64,000 nucleotides of DNA from Zygnema cylindricum (Eukaryota > Streptophyta > Zygnematophyceae > Zygnematales > Zygnemataceae): assembly GCA_037447655.1 (NCBI GenBank), contig JBBHKE010000967.1, positions 541,000 to 604,999 on the forward strand, written 5' to 3'. Of the stretch, positions 21,947-33,084 are shown piece by piece. The position numbers were made by a program, and so were the translations under genes. Position 1 is the first letter of the stretch, and each line of letters starts with the position of its first letter. The notes under the pieces are model-generated. The model was not told the origin of the DNA and did not search any database. It saw only the letters and a program-made list of their open reading frames with translations.

Positions 21947-22944
21947 TGTTGAAATAAATAGTTTTTGGGTATTTTCTAGGTCTTAATATATTAGCGGAAA
22001 AAGAAACATGCACGCAGCTTGCCTTCATCTCTTCTCTCTTACCCCCATACTTGTTGTAGTCACTGAAGAAGAGAGAGAGAGTGATGGAGCCATGGCTGCC
22101 TCAGCTCCATAGATAGGGTTAGAGAGTGAACTTAAGTCACTCTCTACAAAAAGATTCAGTCTTGCAGGACTCGAACCCCCGACCGGTAAGGCGTAGCGTA
22201 GACGTCCGCTCTAACCTGTCTGTCGTAGATGTTCGCTAGAGTATATAGGGTGTGATTCATATTTCATGTATGTTACGTTCCCTAATCTGATTAACGGAAA
22301 TGTAAATGTAACATCATAGAACACGTTAAAATCAGTGCGGACTGGATCCCACACGAAACAAATGAATCTGGCATTTGTTTCGATGGACGATATTTAATAC
22401 CGGTTCTTATCCAACGGCATACGTCTTCGCCAAGATACCGAAAAGGTCACTTTGGTGTTTTGTGACGTGGCATGACCTGGAGCCACGTGGAGAGATGACA
22501 TTTGGTCATGGGAATTCCGAGAGACGTACGGACGAGTGAAAAGCGGACATGCGTCTGCTCAACATCCTTGTCGTACATATGTCGTACAAAAGGTACACCG
22601 ACACTAGTACTTTTTGGTACGGTACAGTAATCTGATTGGTCCGTACTTCAGTAGATAAAGTTATTAAAGGGAATCAGGACTTAGAAAATTTTGGTAGGTA
22701 GTCACCTCTCCCTTTGAGAGTTTGTACAAATTGACATTTTTACTGCCTCATAACATATCGCCTGGTTGGGCGTTTTCAGAGATTCTTTTTCATACGCACT
22801 CAAGGGAGTCCAAGCTGCACACCAAAGCAGTCAGATTATGTGCTTGTCTGCTTGGGTAGCAGTGGTTACCATTGAAAGCGGGTTAGCTAATAACTATCTA
22901 GAGGCTTCCTGTATTTGTAGTCCAATAGAGGACACAATATTGCA
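21947..22944 (+). mobile_element. A1 5' LTR (998 bp)
   Basis: It runs from TGTTGAAATAAATAG to AATATTGCA. It shares the opening motif TATTTTCTAGGTCTTAATA with the 3' LTR. The gag start codon seen as ATGGAGGACACA in the 3' LTR is ATAGAGGACACA here, so this copy has lost it. Confidence 0.95.
22163..22235 (-). other. tRNA-like module in A1 5' LTR, antisense
   Basis: The minus strand carries GGTTAGAGCGGACGTCTACG and a perfect B-box GGTTCGAGTCC (22177-22167). A 7-nt loop CTACGCT with T33 gives anticodon ACG (Arg) between four pairable positions. The acceptor stem is not convincing, so I read it as tRNA-derived rather than a working tRNA. Confidence 0.5.
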
Positions 22945-22955
22945 GGTTATGGGCC
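22945..22955 (+). promoter_or_regulatory. A1 primer-binding site (half-tRNA type)
   Basis: GGTTATGGGCC follows the LTR directly, then a mismatch (T) and ACC. It is a decayed version of the intact site at 30419-30433. Confidence 0.75.
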
Positions 22956-23960
22956 TACCCTATAGGGTGCCCATCTTTAATGGATCAGGGTTTATCTATT
23001 GGGAAATCATGATGACAGGAGCTTTGTGTGAAAAGCGATACTGGGGTATTGTTAGTGGACAAGTGAAACGTCCACCTCAAGGAACACCACCAAGATTTGG
23101 TGGAATAAGGTTGTTTGAAGCAACATCTGCTGCAACAGAGGAGGCAGATGATGGGGACAGCAGTGTGTCTGAAAAGGGGAAAGAAAAGGAGACACCTCTT
23201 ACTCCTATTGCTCCTATTCCCACGACACTCGGAGCGACGATTGTGAAGACTGTGGAGACTGATACTCAAATGTGGGAAGACACCATTTGGTTGCCAAGAA
23301 CTTCATTTTGAGACACCTCACACAAGCTTTGGCAACTCCTCACCTTCACGTTTACAAGGCTCACGAGTTGTGGGTGAGATTGATAAAGATCTATAGAGCT
23401 GGTACAATTCAGGAGCTCCAGTTGGAAGAGCAAAAGTTGGGAAATTACACTTACAAAGGGGGAAAGATGTTAGACTACTGTAATGATCTTTCTTGTTTGT
23501 ATATGGAGATGGAGAGTGCTCGATGGACAGGTACAATGAAGATGAAGGTTAACACTCTTTTCATGAAGTTACCCGACGAGTATGAGAATATAGTGTACAG
23601 TGTACACGATATGACTGATAGTTCATGGAAGTGGAATACATTGGTCCGCATGATACTTCTGGATAACACAATTGAAATCAAGAGAGGAGGAAAGAGCGTT
23701 CAAGCTCTAGCCGCCGGAGGGGACAGGTGAAAACCGGACCCGAAAAAACCATACAAAGGAGAGAGAGTTAAGCCAAGAGGACCGAGGCCCCCAAAGGCCT
23801 TATGTCATTTTTGCAAAAAGTCGGGACACTTTATCGCGGATTGTGTCAAGCTATCAGAGCTAAAGCTCCAAGAGAACCATGGAGGAGGTTCCTCCGTAGG
23901 GAAGAAAAAGGAACTTTTGGTCACAAAGGTGACAGGAGAGACCGAGGACAAGTCCTCTGA
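22945..23960 (+). pseudogene. A1 gag
   Basis: The first part encodes QVMGLPYRVPIFNGSGFIYW, the copia gag N-terminus, then an acidic linker. A frameshift at about 23275 moves to the core with MKLPDEYENIV (23272-23730). After a stop follows a Lys/Pro-rich stretch and an intact CX2CX4HX4C zinc knuckle (CHFCKKSGHFIADC, about 23806-23847). It packages RNA in related elements. The start codon has been lost. Confidence 0.9.
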
Positions 23961-24023
23961 GGAGGATGGGGAGCTTCTTATTAGCGAGAGTCTAAAGGAG
24001 AAGGAGATCCCTCGGAGACAGAA

Positions 24024-25330
24024 GTGTGCCCTTGGAGCAATTCGAGAAGCTTCAAAGGATGGATCCTCGACTCAGGTGCATCCATGCATATATGTCATGA
24101 CAAGGACCTCTTCACTAAGCTAGGGAAAATCCGTACCATAGAAATAGAGTATGGGGATGGGCGAGTGGTTACTTCAGATCTAGTGGGATCAGTAGATCTT
24201 AAAGTCTTAATAGAGGGTAAGACTTCTATACTCACATTTTCAGATGTACTCTATATTCCTCAACTGAGTAAAAATCTTGTCTATACGTCTGTGTTAGATG
24301 ACAAAGAGTTTGATACCTTCACTAGAAAGGGAGTCTTTACAGATAAGTATGGGGATGAAGTTTACTTCACGGCAGCTAAGGGTAGCCAAGGAATGTTTAC
24401 GCTTAACCTGAGTAATGAAAAGAAGAATTCTTACTATGTTGGTAATCGTAAGTTGATGATTGGTATAAACGATTGGGGCATGTGCATTTTGATAGGTCCA
24501 GGGAAATGAAAAAGCTTGGGGTAGTAGAAGGCATTCAGTTTGGGGATAATGAAATGATGAATGATTGTAGTGACTGTGCTCAAGGTAAGGCTCACAGATT
24601 TCCCTTTCCCAAAGCTGCCACATATGGAGGTGAGAAGGTACTTGATCTAGTCCAAACAGATATCAGGGGACCTGCAAAAGTGCCTTCGGTTGGAGGAAAG
24701 AGGTTTATGTTGACAATAACCGATGACTGGTCTACATACCCTAGAGTGTACTTCCTAAAAACAAAGTCTAAAACATCAACTTACTTCAAATAACATAAAG
24801 TTTGGAGTGAGAAGTTGCATGGAACCCCCATTAAGAGGATAAAGAGTGATAATGGGGGGGAATATACCACTAACCAGTTTGAGGAATACTTTAGAGATGA
24901 GGGTGTTCAACACCAGAAAAGCGTACCATATAACCTGGAAAAAAATGGGGTAGCTGAGAGGTTGCACCGAACACTAGGAGATAGTGCATGTAGTATGTTG
25001 GCCCACAAAAAAATAGGAAAGAGATTGTTGGCAGAGGCCATGAACTATGCCAACTACGTTAAGAATAGAGTCCTTACCTTAGCTGTAAAAGGAATGACAC
25101 CTTATGAGAGATGGGTGGGAAGGAAGCTAGATATCTCTTACCTTAAAGTATTTGGTAGTCAAGTTTACAAACTTGACACGGATAAGAAAAACTGGAAACT
25201 AGATGCTAAGGGAAAACTTGGATACTTTGTAGGATATAATGAGGATGTCAAGTGATATAGAGTCTATAGGTTAGCAATCAGAGATATCATTCTGGTCAAA
25301 CACCTAGTTGTCATGGATGAAGGGAAATCA
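24024..25330 (+). pseudogene. A1 protease and integrase
   Basis: A frameshift links it to gag. The protease has WILDSGASMHIC with the DSG active site. GAG-pre-integrase and the integrase zinc domain follow (LGHVHFDR ... CSDC). The catalytic D,D(35)E core is visible as VQTDIRGP, RIKSDNGGEYTT and NGVAERLHRT. A stop replaces Gln/Glu at about 24791, another stop ends the frame at about 25255, and a frameshift separates protease from the zinc domain at about 24460. Confidence 0.92.
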
Positions 25331-25600
25331 TTTGACCCTTTTAAATATACCAAAAAGATAAGAATCAGATTAGAGTCTAAAAATGAGGAGGACTCCATCC
25401 TTCCCGAATAGGACATGAGTGAAATACGAATTGCAGATTTAGGGGCGATCCAAGACACGACAATCCTTCCGAAACGTCACATATTCCTATGGACTTCGAG
25501 GAGACAGAAGAGGAGGGACCGGAATTGGCTTCCATGGATAAGGGAGCCGATGAGACAATAAGGAGAAATCCAAGACTTCCCTCCATCCCAACCGCAGAGT

Positions 25601-26332
25601 TTGAGGGGGGGGAGAAAGAGTTTCAAAAGGATTCAAAAAAAACAGGCGGCTCACAATGTAACTAAGCTATCTCACCCAAATGAGCCTCAGTCATACTCGG
25701 AGGCAGTAAACAGCACGGAGAAAGACAAGTGGATTAGAGTCATAAATGATGAGATGGCCTCTATCATGGAAGCAAATACTTGGGAACTAGCGGACTTTCC
25801 TCTTGACAGAAAACCTATCGGTTGTAAATGGGTGCTAAAACTAAAATTGAACCCAGATAATACTATTGAGAGATATAAGGCTTGTTTGGTAGCAATGGGG
25901 TTCACCCAAAAAGAGGGGATTGATTATGAGAAGACTTTTGCTCCAGTTGTTTGGTTCCCATCAGTAAGATTCTCCTCAGTTTAGCAGCAGCGAAAGACAT
26001 GGAAATTCATCAGATGGACATTAAGACCGCATTTCTCAATGATGAGTTAGAGGAAGAAATCATCATGCGGCAACCAGAGGCATTCGTGGAGAATGGGGAA
26101 GAGAGCAAAGTCTGCAGGCTCATAAAGTCCTTGCATGGACTTAAGCAGGCTCCCCGACAGTGGAACAAGAAACTAGATGAGTTTCTCACTTGTCTGGGAT
26201 ATATCTAGGTCAACTATGACCATTCTATCTATATGTTTGAAGATGACAATGGTGTCATTTTTATTGCAATTTATGTGGATTATCTGCTTGTGTTGAGTAA
26301 ATCTTTGGAAAAGATTAATAAGCTAAAGAAAA
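25601..26332 (+). pseudogene. A1 reverse transcriptase, 5' portion
   Basis: It encodes NTWELADFPLDRKPIGCKWV and MDIKTAFLNDELEEEI, the copia RT signatures, then LHGLKQAPRQWNKKLDEF. A frameshift lies at about 25950 and a stop at 26206. The YVDD box reads YVDY, so the second catalytic Asp is gone. The solo LTR at 26333 interrupts the frame just after KLKKRLN. Confidence 0.92.
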
Positions 26333-27568
26333 GGTTGAATTTTATGTATTTTCTAGGTCTGTATTGGAAAAATAAATAGAGTAAGTCAGCAAAGGCAGCC
26401 TGCTTCTCGCTCAACTCTCTCCGGTCCCCATACTCGTTGCAGTCACTGAAGACCAGAGAGAGAGCTACAGCCATGGCTGTCTAAAGGGGATAGGCTGATT
26501 CGTAGTTTGTACCAAAAGAGGACTGCCAAAATCATGATTTGATCCTAGTACCTACTATCCTTAATAGCCGTTAGCTTAAGCCTATAGCTTAGAGTAGACG
26601 ATGGATTACGTAGGATACAATAGCTATTTATAAAGGTACACGTAGAGAATTCTAAACAACTAACAAATAACCAAAACTGCTTTAGACCAGATTTGAACCA
26701 AGGTCTATAGAAATATTTGTAGTGGTATGCCTTATCTAATAATGCATAAACAAAACGATACACGTGACAGGTTTCAAATATTAATAAACATTACCGCAAC
26801 AGCTAATTAACAGCAGACTAACCAAAAGGAGCATTTCATGCATGTACGCAAATCTGAACCGTGTAAAATATGTTTTGATCGGACGGCCGGCATTATAGCC
26901 GCCACGCGAAGTGAGCTTTTGGCCGCATACCGAGATAGCGTCACGCGGTGCCTCGTGGCGCCACATTATTTGATATCGGAGAAGATAGGAGGAGGAACCA
27001 TGGCTTCCGATTTGAAAGGTGTCACCTTGTAGACCTTGTCGTACAATGGTCGTACAATAAGTACATCGCCCATTGTACCTTCTTGTACTATATAGTGTTC
27101 CTATTGGACTAGGGTTCAGTAGTAGGTAGTCAGTAAGTAGGCAGACCAAGACTTAGTGATATTTAGGTACCTCTCTCTATGAGAGCTTGTAACTATAAAG
27201 GTCATCTTTGACCAGCCATAACTTAATGCTCCGGTGAGCAAATTCAGTGATTCTTTTTGCTTCGGACTCAGAGGAGTCCAAGCTACACAAGGGTGTAATC
27301 GGCCAGAGTCTTTGCGTGCCAGGGTGGCACATATTCAGTGGGAAAGTCAAAGTGGGGAATATTGTCCAAAACACATATTCAAACTTTGCATTCTGTGGTG
27401 GAACTGAGCACACAGAATGTTTTCTCTTCACAGGGGTGAAGGTGTATTGGGGTTCTAATTGTCAAGGTATCATTCATTTGGGTTTATATCAACTTGGAGT
27501 CGGCACTATCTAGATTAGCTTCTTTTGGATCTGCCAATTCTGTGGGCAATGGAGCCCATAGAATTTCA
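26333..27568 (+). mobile_element. Solo LTR of the B family inserted in A1 RT (1,236 bp)
   Basis: It starts GGTTGAATTTTATG (first T of TGTTGAA mutated), carries TATTTTCTAGGTCTGTATTGG, and ends with the gag-start segment ATGGAGCCCATAGAATTTCA. It is homologous to the B1 LTR throughout. Flanks GAAAA (26328-26332) and GAAAG (27569-27573) match 4 of 5. RT coding resumes directly after it. A TATA-like TACTATATAG lies near 27086. Confidence 0.85.
26535..26699 (-). other. Two B-box-like tRNA remnants in the solo LTR, antisense
   Basis: The minus strand has GGATCAAATCA (26545-26535) and GGTTCAAATCT (26699-26689). They sit in the same part of the LTR as the two modules in B1. Surrounding stems are degraded. 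Confidence 0.4.
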
Positions 27569-28511
27569 GAAAGATCTTAGAAGTAGATTTGATATGAAAG
27601 ATTTAGGTGAGGCAAGATACATTTTGGGAATTCAAATGGAAAGAGATAGGGGGAAGAGGATCATAAGACTCACTTAGAAAGAAGCAATATGAAATATGCT
27701 TGAGAAATTTCAAATGGAGAAAGCTAACATGTGTACCACTCCCATGGACATAAAGAAAGTAACTGATGGGAGTGTAGAAGGAGTAGTGATAATCTTAGAG
27801 GATCAGATGAGTCCAGAGGAAAGAGAGTTCATGAATTCTATTCCTTAGAGACAGGTCGTAGGAAGTTTAATCTACTTCATCAACTGTATAAGGCCGGACA
27901 TAGCGGCAACAATAGGAGTCCTCAGTAGGAGTCTTAACGATCCTAGAAAGAAAGATTGGGAGGCAACGAAGAGAGTCATAAGATATCTGGTTCGAACCAA
28001 AGATTTATGGTTGCATTTGGGAGGGGAGCACACTGATATCACCACTTGGAGTGATGCCAGTTATGGGGATGCACATATGAGAATATGCATTTTTGGATAT
28101 GTTTTGTATGTGGGGGAAGGTGGTTGCTGTTGGAGCAGTAAGCAACAAACGGTGGTTGCTAAGTCTACTATGGAGGCTGAGTATATGGCGTCTTATTCTA
28201 CTGTAAAAGAACTAATGTGGGTGAAATCATTGTTTTAAGAAATGAGATATATGAAGGAGGGAGTGTATGAAGTTTTTTGTTATAATCAAGCTGCAATTTC
28301 AATTGCAGCCAATCCAAAACACCATTTCATAGCAAAACATATGGACATAAGATTAAGCTTTGTGAAAGAAAAAGTTGAAAACAAAATTTTAAATCTTGTG
28401 TATAGACCTGATGAAGAAATGGTGGCTGACATGATGACCAAACCAATGCACTCTCCTAAATTAAAATATTGTCGGGAAAAATGCGGGTTTGAAAGAAAAA
28501 CTAAAATTTGA
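27569..28511 (+). pseudogene. A1 reverse transcriptase 3' portion and RNase H
   Basis: It resumes as RSRFDMKDLGEARYILGIQM, continues through GSLIYFINCIRPDIAA and WSDASYGDAHM, and reaches the RNase H region (KSTMEAEYMA, NQAAISIAANPKHH, KHMDIRLSFV). It ends near MTKPMHSPKLKYCREKCGF, the usual copia pol C-terminus. Several stops interrupt the first 300 bases and one lies at 28236. Confidence 0.92.
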
Positions 28512-28516
28512 CTAGA

Positions 28517-28528
28517 AAATAAGGGGAG
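28517..28528 (+). promoter_or_regulatory. A1 polypurine tract
   Basis: AAATAAGGGGAG lies directly before the TG of the 3' LTR, the standard plus-strand primer position. Confidence 0.85.
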
Positions 28529-29529
28529 TGTTGAAATAAACAGTTTTTGGGTATTTTCTAGGTCTTAATATATTAGCGGAAAAAAAAACATGCAGGCAAT
28601 TTGCCTTCATCTCTTCTCTCTTACCCCCATACTTGTTGCAGTCACTGAAGGAGAGAGAGAGAGAGTGATGGAGCCATAGCTGCCTCAACTCTATAGACAG
28701 GGTTAGAGAGTGACCTTAAGTCACTCTCAACAAAAAGAATGAGTCTAGCAGGACTCGAACCCCCGACTGGTAGAGCGTGGCGTAGACGTCCGCTCTAACC
28801 TGCTTGTCGTAAATGTTCGCTAGAGTATATAGGGTGTGATTCATATTTTAAGTAGGTTACGTCCCCTAATCCGATTAACGAAAATGTAAATCTAACATCA
28901 TAGAACACGTTAAAATCAGTGCGGACTGGATCTCGCACGAAACAAATGAATCTGACATTTGTTTCGACGGACGATATTTAATGTCGGTTCTTATCCAAAG
29001 ACATACGTCTTTGTCGAGATCCCAAAAAGGTCAAATTAGCGTTTTGTGATGTGGCATGACCTGGAGCCACGTGGAGAGATGACATTCGGTCGTGGGAATT
29101 CCTAGGAACGTACGGACAAGTGAAAAGCGGACACGCGTCCGTTTAATAGCCTGGTCGTACATATGTCGTACAAAAGGTACACCGGCAGTAGTACTTTCTA
29201 GTACGGTACAAAAATCTGATTGGTCCGTACTTTAGTAGATAGAAGTTATTAGAGGGAATCAAGACTTAGATACTTTGGTAAGTAGTCACCTCTCCGTTTA
29301 AGAGTTTGTTCAAATTGGCATTTTTACTACCTCATAACTTATCGCCTGGTTCGGCTTTTTCAGAGATTCTTTTTCTTACAGACTCAGGGGAGTCTAGGCT
29401 GCACAAGGGTGTAGTCAGATTGTTTGTTTGTTTGCTTGGGTAGCACTGGTTGCCATTGAATGTCGGTTAGCTAATAACTATCTAAAGGATTCTTGTATTC
29501 TGTAGTTGAATGGAGGACACAAAATTGCA
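28529..29529 (+). mobile_element. A1 3' LTR (1,001 bp)
   Basis: It runs from TGTTGAAATAAACAG to AAAATTGCA and is followed by the CTATG duplication. It retains ATGGAGGACACA near its end and an antisense B-box (28761-28751) in the tRNA-like module at about 28748-28815. Confidence 0.95.
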
Positions 29530-29739
29530 CTATGAATCAAATTTAATTTTACTTGCCTATGTTAACGCCACTCACTTTCTCCTATTTAACCCTTTATTTT
29601 ACATTTTTAACGTACTTAAAATAACAAACACTTGATGTAGGAATTGGTACATTACGTACATTGCATATGGAAGCAGTCAGACTGTTAGTTTGCCTTCTTG
29701 GGCAGCAATGTTTGTGGCTTGAAGTGGGTTAGTTTAAAA

Positions 29740-30361
29740 TGCAACTCTGAGACCTTCATAGGTCTTCAGAGTGGACAGCTTGCAAGAAGGCTTTAGGATA
29801 ACCCTATCCCCTTCCGCGATCTTGGCTTTCTTTCGGGTGTTCGATTGAATGCAGATTTCAATCGTAGCCGTCATAAATACGTGCGCGGTATTTGTTTCGT
29901 AAAAGAAACAAAATGCGGGGTACTCGTTTCTTATCCATACTGTAATCCGTAATTTTACATAACTGGATCTATGTATCCGTAAACATCCGTCGTTAAATGA
30001 AGTATCCTACGTGGCAACATTTTAATAAATATCGAACCCCATAGTATGTATCACTAGTCCTAGACTTAACGGATAAGTCTACCGGCTATCGCCGTCCTAA
30101 CGGACGACGAGTACCAGGATCAAATCTTGGATCCGACATTTTTTTTTTAGCAAATAAACCTATCTATCCGTAAATCAACTAATCTATATCCCGTAAACCT
30201 CTGGATAGCCTAGGTAGCCATAGCTCTAGCTTCCTCTCCAACTTCTCAGTGACTGCTACAAGTGTGGTAGTTGGAGAGAGAAGTTAGAGGCAGACTGCCT
30301 CGACTTCTTTCTGTATTCCAATAAAGACCTAGAAAATACTAAAAAATCATCGATTTCTACA
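29740..30361 (-). mobile_element. Solo LTR C, minus strand (622 bp)
   Basis: On the minus strand it starts TGTAGAAATCGATG and has TATTTTCTAGGTCTTTATTGG and a CAGTCACTGAGAAG motif, so it belongs to the same superfamily as the A and B LTRs but is half their length. It splits the U5 of A2. The A-rich flanks (TAAAA, AAAAG) do not give a clean duplication. Confidence 0.7.
30052..30135 (+). other. tRNA-like module in LTR C, antisense to the LTR
   Basis: AACGGATAAGTCTACCGGCT resembles an Arg-tRNA D-arm. The T-arm CCAGG-ATCAAAT-CTTGG (30114-30130) forms five pairs around the loop. The termini GTCC/GGATCCGAC pair only partly. Confidence 0.5.
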
Positions 30362-30398
30362 AAAAGCTAGTTAGAGGCTTCCTGAATTCTGTAGTCCA

Positions 30399-31330
30399 AT
30401 GGAGGACACAAAATTCCAGGTTATGGGCCCACCCTCTAGGGTGCCCACCTATAATGGATCTGGGTTCATCTATTGGGAAGCCATGATGATGGGAGTTTTG
30501 TGCGAAAAATCGATACTTGGGTATCATCAGTGGACAAGTGACACGTTCACCTTCAGGAACTCTACCAGGGTTTGGAGGAGTTAGGTTTCCTGCAGCAGCG
30601 ACTGCTTCACCCGAGGAGGTAGATGATGGGGACAACAGTGTGTCCAAAAAGGGGAAAGGGAAGGAGACACCCCTCACTCCTATAGCCACGGCACGGGGAT
30701 CGGCAGCCATGAAGACCGTGGAGAATGATACTCAAATGTGGGAAGACGTAAACATGTTTGCTAAGAACTTCATTCTAAGGCACCTCACTCAAGCTTTCGC
30801 CACCCCTAACCTTAACATTTACAAGGCCGAGGAGTTGCGGGTGAGTTTGGTGGAGATCTATAGAGATGGTACTATTCAAGAGCTCCAGTTGGCTATGCAA
30901 AAGCTAGTGAGTTACACTTACAAAGGAGGAAAGATGTTAGAGTATTGTAATGATCTTTCTTGTTTGTATATAGAGATGGAAAGTGTCGGGTCAACATGTA
31001 CAATGAAGATGAAAGTTAACACTCTCATCATGAAGTTACAAGACGAGTACGAGAACATAGTGTACAGAGTACATGAAATGACTGATAGTTCATGGAAGTG
31101 GAATACAGTGGTCTAGATGATACTTGTGCAAGAAAACACCATAGATATTAGGAGAGGAGGAAAGAGATTGAAGCTCTAGCTGGAAGAGGGGACAAATGGG
31201 GGAAGGACCTAAAGAAAACCGTTCAAATGGGAAAGAGATCAGCCTGGAGAACCAAGGCCCCTAAAGGGCCTTTATCATTTTTGCAAAAAGCCAAGACACT
31301 TTATCGCGGATTGTATCAAGTTGACGAAGC
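30399..31330 (+). pseudogene. A2 gag
   Basis: The intact start ATGGAGGACACA (30399) lies inside the LTR remnant and reads through the primer site as MEDTKFQVMGPPSRVP. A frameshift near 30510 leads to the 199-codon frame 30517-31116 with EYENIVYRVHEM. The zinc knuckle is damaged (YHFCKKPRHFIADC, first Cys to Tyr). Confidence 0.9.
30419..30433 (+). promoter_or_regulatory. A2 primer-binding site, half-tRNA-iMet type
   Basis: GGTTATGGGCCCACC immediately follows the LTR end CCA. It is the best plus-strand example of the site in the window and is embedded in the gag frame. Confidence 0.85.
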
Positions 31331-31334
31331 TGAG

Positions 31335-31905
31335 GCTCCAAGAAAACCGTGGAGGGGGTTCTTCCGGAGGGAAGAAAATGGCACTTGTGGTAATAAAAGT
31401 GACACGAGAAACCAAGGACGAGTCCTCTGAGGAGGATGGGAAGCTTTTTATTAACAAGAGTCTGGAGGAGAATGAGATCCCTCGGAGACAGAAGTGTGCC
31501 CTTGGAGCAATTCACGAAGCTCCACAGGAAGGATGGATCATCGACTCAGGTGCATCCATGCATATGTGTCCTGATAAGCAACTCTTCACAAAGCTAAGAA
31601 ATATCCATACTGTAGAGATAGAGTATGCCGATGGGAGAGTGGTTACCACAGATCTAGTGGGGTTAGTAGATCTGAAAGTCTGAGTGGAGGGTAAGACTTC
31701 TATACTCACATTCTCAAATGTACTCTATATTCCACAGCTGAGTAAAAATCTTGTCTCTACGTCTGTGTTAGATGATAAAGAGTTTGACACCTTCACTATG
31801 AAGGGAGTCTTTACAGCAAAGTATGGGGATGAAGTTTACTTCACGGCAAATAAGGGTAGCCAAGGAATATTTAGGCTTAACCTCAGTAATGAAAAGAAGA
31901 ATGCA
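31335..31905 (+). pseudogene. A2 protease region, cut by element D
   Basis: It encodes the acidic linker, then GWIIDSGASMHMCPDK (DSG active site) and SNVLYIPQLSKNLVSTS. A stop lies at 31681. The frame is cut at NEKKNA by D, and its continuation is at 38054. Confidence 0.9.
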
Positions 31906-32816
31906 TGTTGTTATACGACCACTGGAGCAGGTGAAGCATCAGCAATAGTAGTAGAAATAGACATAAATTACCACAGAAGCTTACCAAGAATCCTATCAAA
32001 CAGCTGCCTTTTATAGCTCAATAAGTTTGACACAAAGGTCAAAACTGCTTCAACTATACCACAGTATAGTGTATCACAAAGTTTGACAACTCCCAAAGTT
32101 TTAGCACAATTGATCCAACATACACCAAGATAGGCAACTCACAAGTTTCGCAAAAACAAACTGCAGATTACACAGTCTAGAAGTTTGGATACATAAAATG
32201 ATCTACGTCCTAAGTCTTATACTATTCACTCACTTGTCCTACTACATCGTGTTGTATTGCCGATACAAGTGTTCTAAAAACATACGTCCAAAAGAACTAA
32301 ATTGCCACTAAGGTCTAGTTGCTCCTACTCACGCTAAAACTAATTTATCACTGTACATTCAATATGACTGAGAATCCTATACAGGTGATTTGATCAAATA
32401 CTTGTCGCCTAGCTTAGTGAATCTCGCCCGTTGACTTGATTCATATCAACCGCAATAGCGCAGTCCAATTCTTGATCACATTCAAATATCCACAGCTTCG
32501 TTGCAGCTGCGTTGTCATATACAAAAGTTAGTCGCAACTGCGTTTGTCTTGTTGCGTAGCAACTCCGTTGTCATGTACCAACATATTCGCAATTACGTTA
32601 CCCATGTTGCGTCGCAGGCTGCGTTATTCCGTACGGACAATATCGAAAATAGCCGCAGCTGCGCTTGTTCCATATGCGTCGCAGCTGCGTTGTTCAAATG
32701 CTGGTGTCGGTATCATTCAAACTTGCACTGTGTTTCAAGTGACGACGCGTGTCCCTATTGATATATTTTTCGCCTTCCTATAAATTTGCTGAGACTTAAA
32801 GCTTTCAAAAAAAACA
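31906..32816 (-). mobile_element. D 3' LTR (911 bp)
   Basis: On the minus strand it runs from TGTTTTTTTTGAAAGC at 32816 to ACAACA at 31906. It includes a cluster of GTTGCG/CGCAAC motifs (about 32495-32715). Confidence 0.92.
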
Positions 32817-32831
32817 CTCCCCTAAAGCTTT
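32817..32831 (-). promoter_or_regulatory. D polypurine tract
   Basis: Minus-strand AAAGCTTTAGGGGAG directly precedes the LTR TG. Confidence 0.8.
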
Positions 32832-33084
32832 AGACTCATTATGCTAGCGTAGCTACGATGTCGAACTAGCACAGCATCGCAGCATAGCAACGTAGCAATT
32901 TTTGCAAGTCACCTAGTCCCACTACATCCTCGTTGTTGGACTAGCGCAGCATGGCAGTATAGCACTGCAGCAACTCAGCCATTCATTTATTCCCAGTGCA
33001 TCCCTACGATATTTCAACTTAGGAGCAAGAAGAGCTTTTGTGAGCATATCTACAATCATTTTAGCATCTGGCAAATAACATAAT

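Larger units (their letters stand above)
21947..29529 (+). mobile_element. Copia element A1, full length but decayed, with a solo-LTR insertion
   Basis: Both LTRs are present (21947-22944 and 28529-29529) and a perfect 5-bp duplication CTATG flanks them (21942-21946, 29530-29534). Domain order is gag, protease, integrase, RT, RNase H, which defines Ty1/copia. A hand comparison of the first 230 bases of the two LTRs shows about 15 differences, so the insertion is not recent. Multiple stops and frameshifts plus the 1,236-bp insertion in RT rule out autonomy. Confidence 0.95.

Noticed and set aside
22163-22235. Functional tRNA-Arg(ACG) gene
   Set aside because: B-box and anticodon loop look right, but the acceptor stem does not pair and the module sits in both LTRs of a decayed element.
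32495-32715. CRISPR-like or satellite array in the D LTR
   Set aside because: Repeat words are short, variable and in both orientations with irregular spacing; they belong to the LTR.
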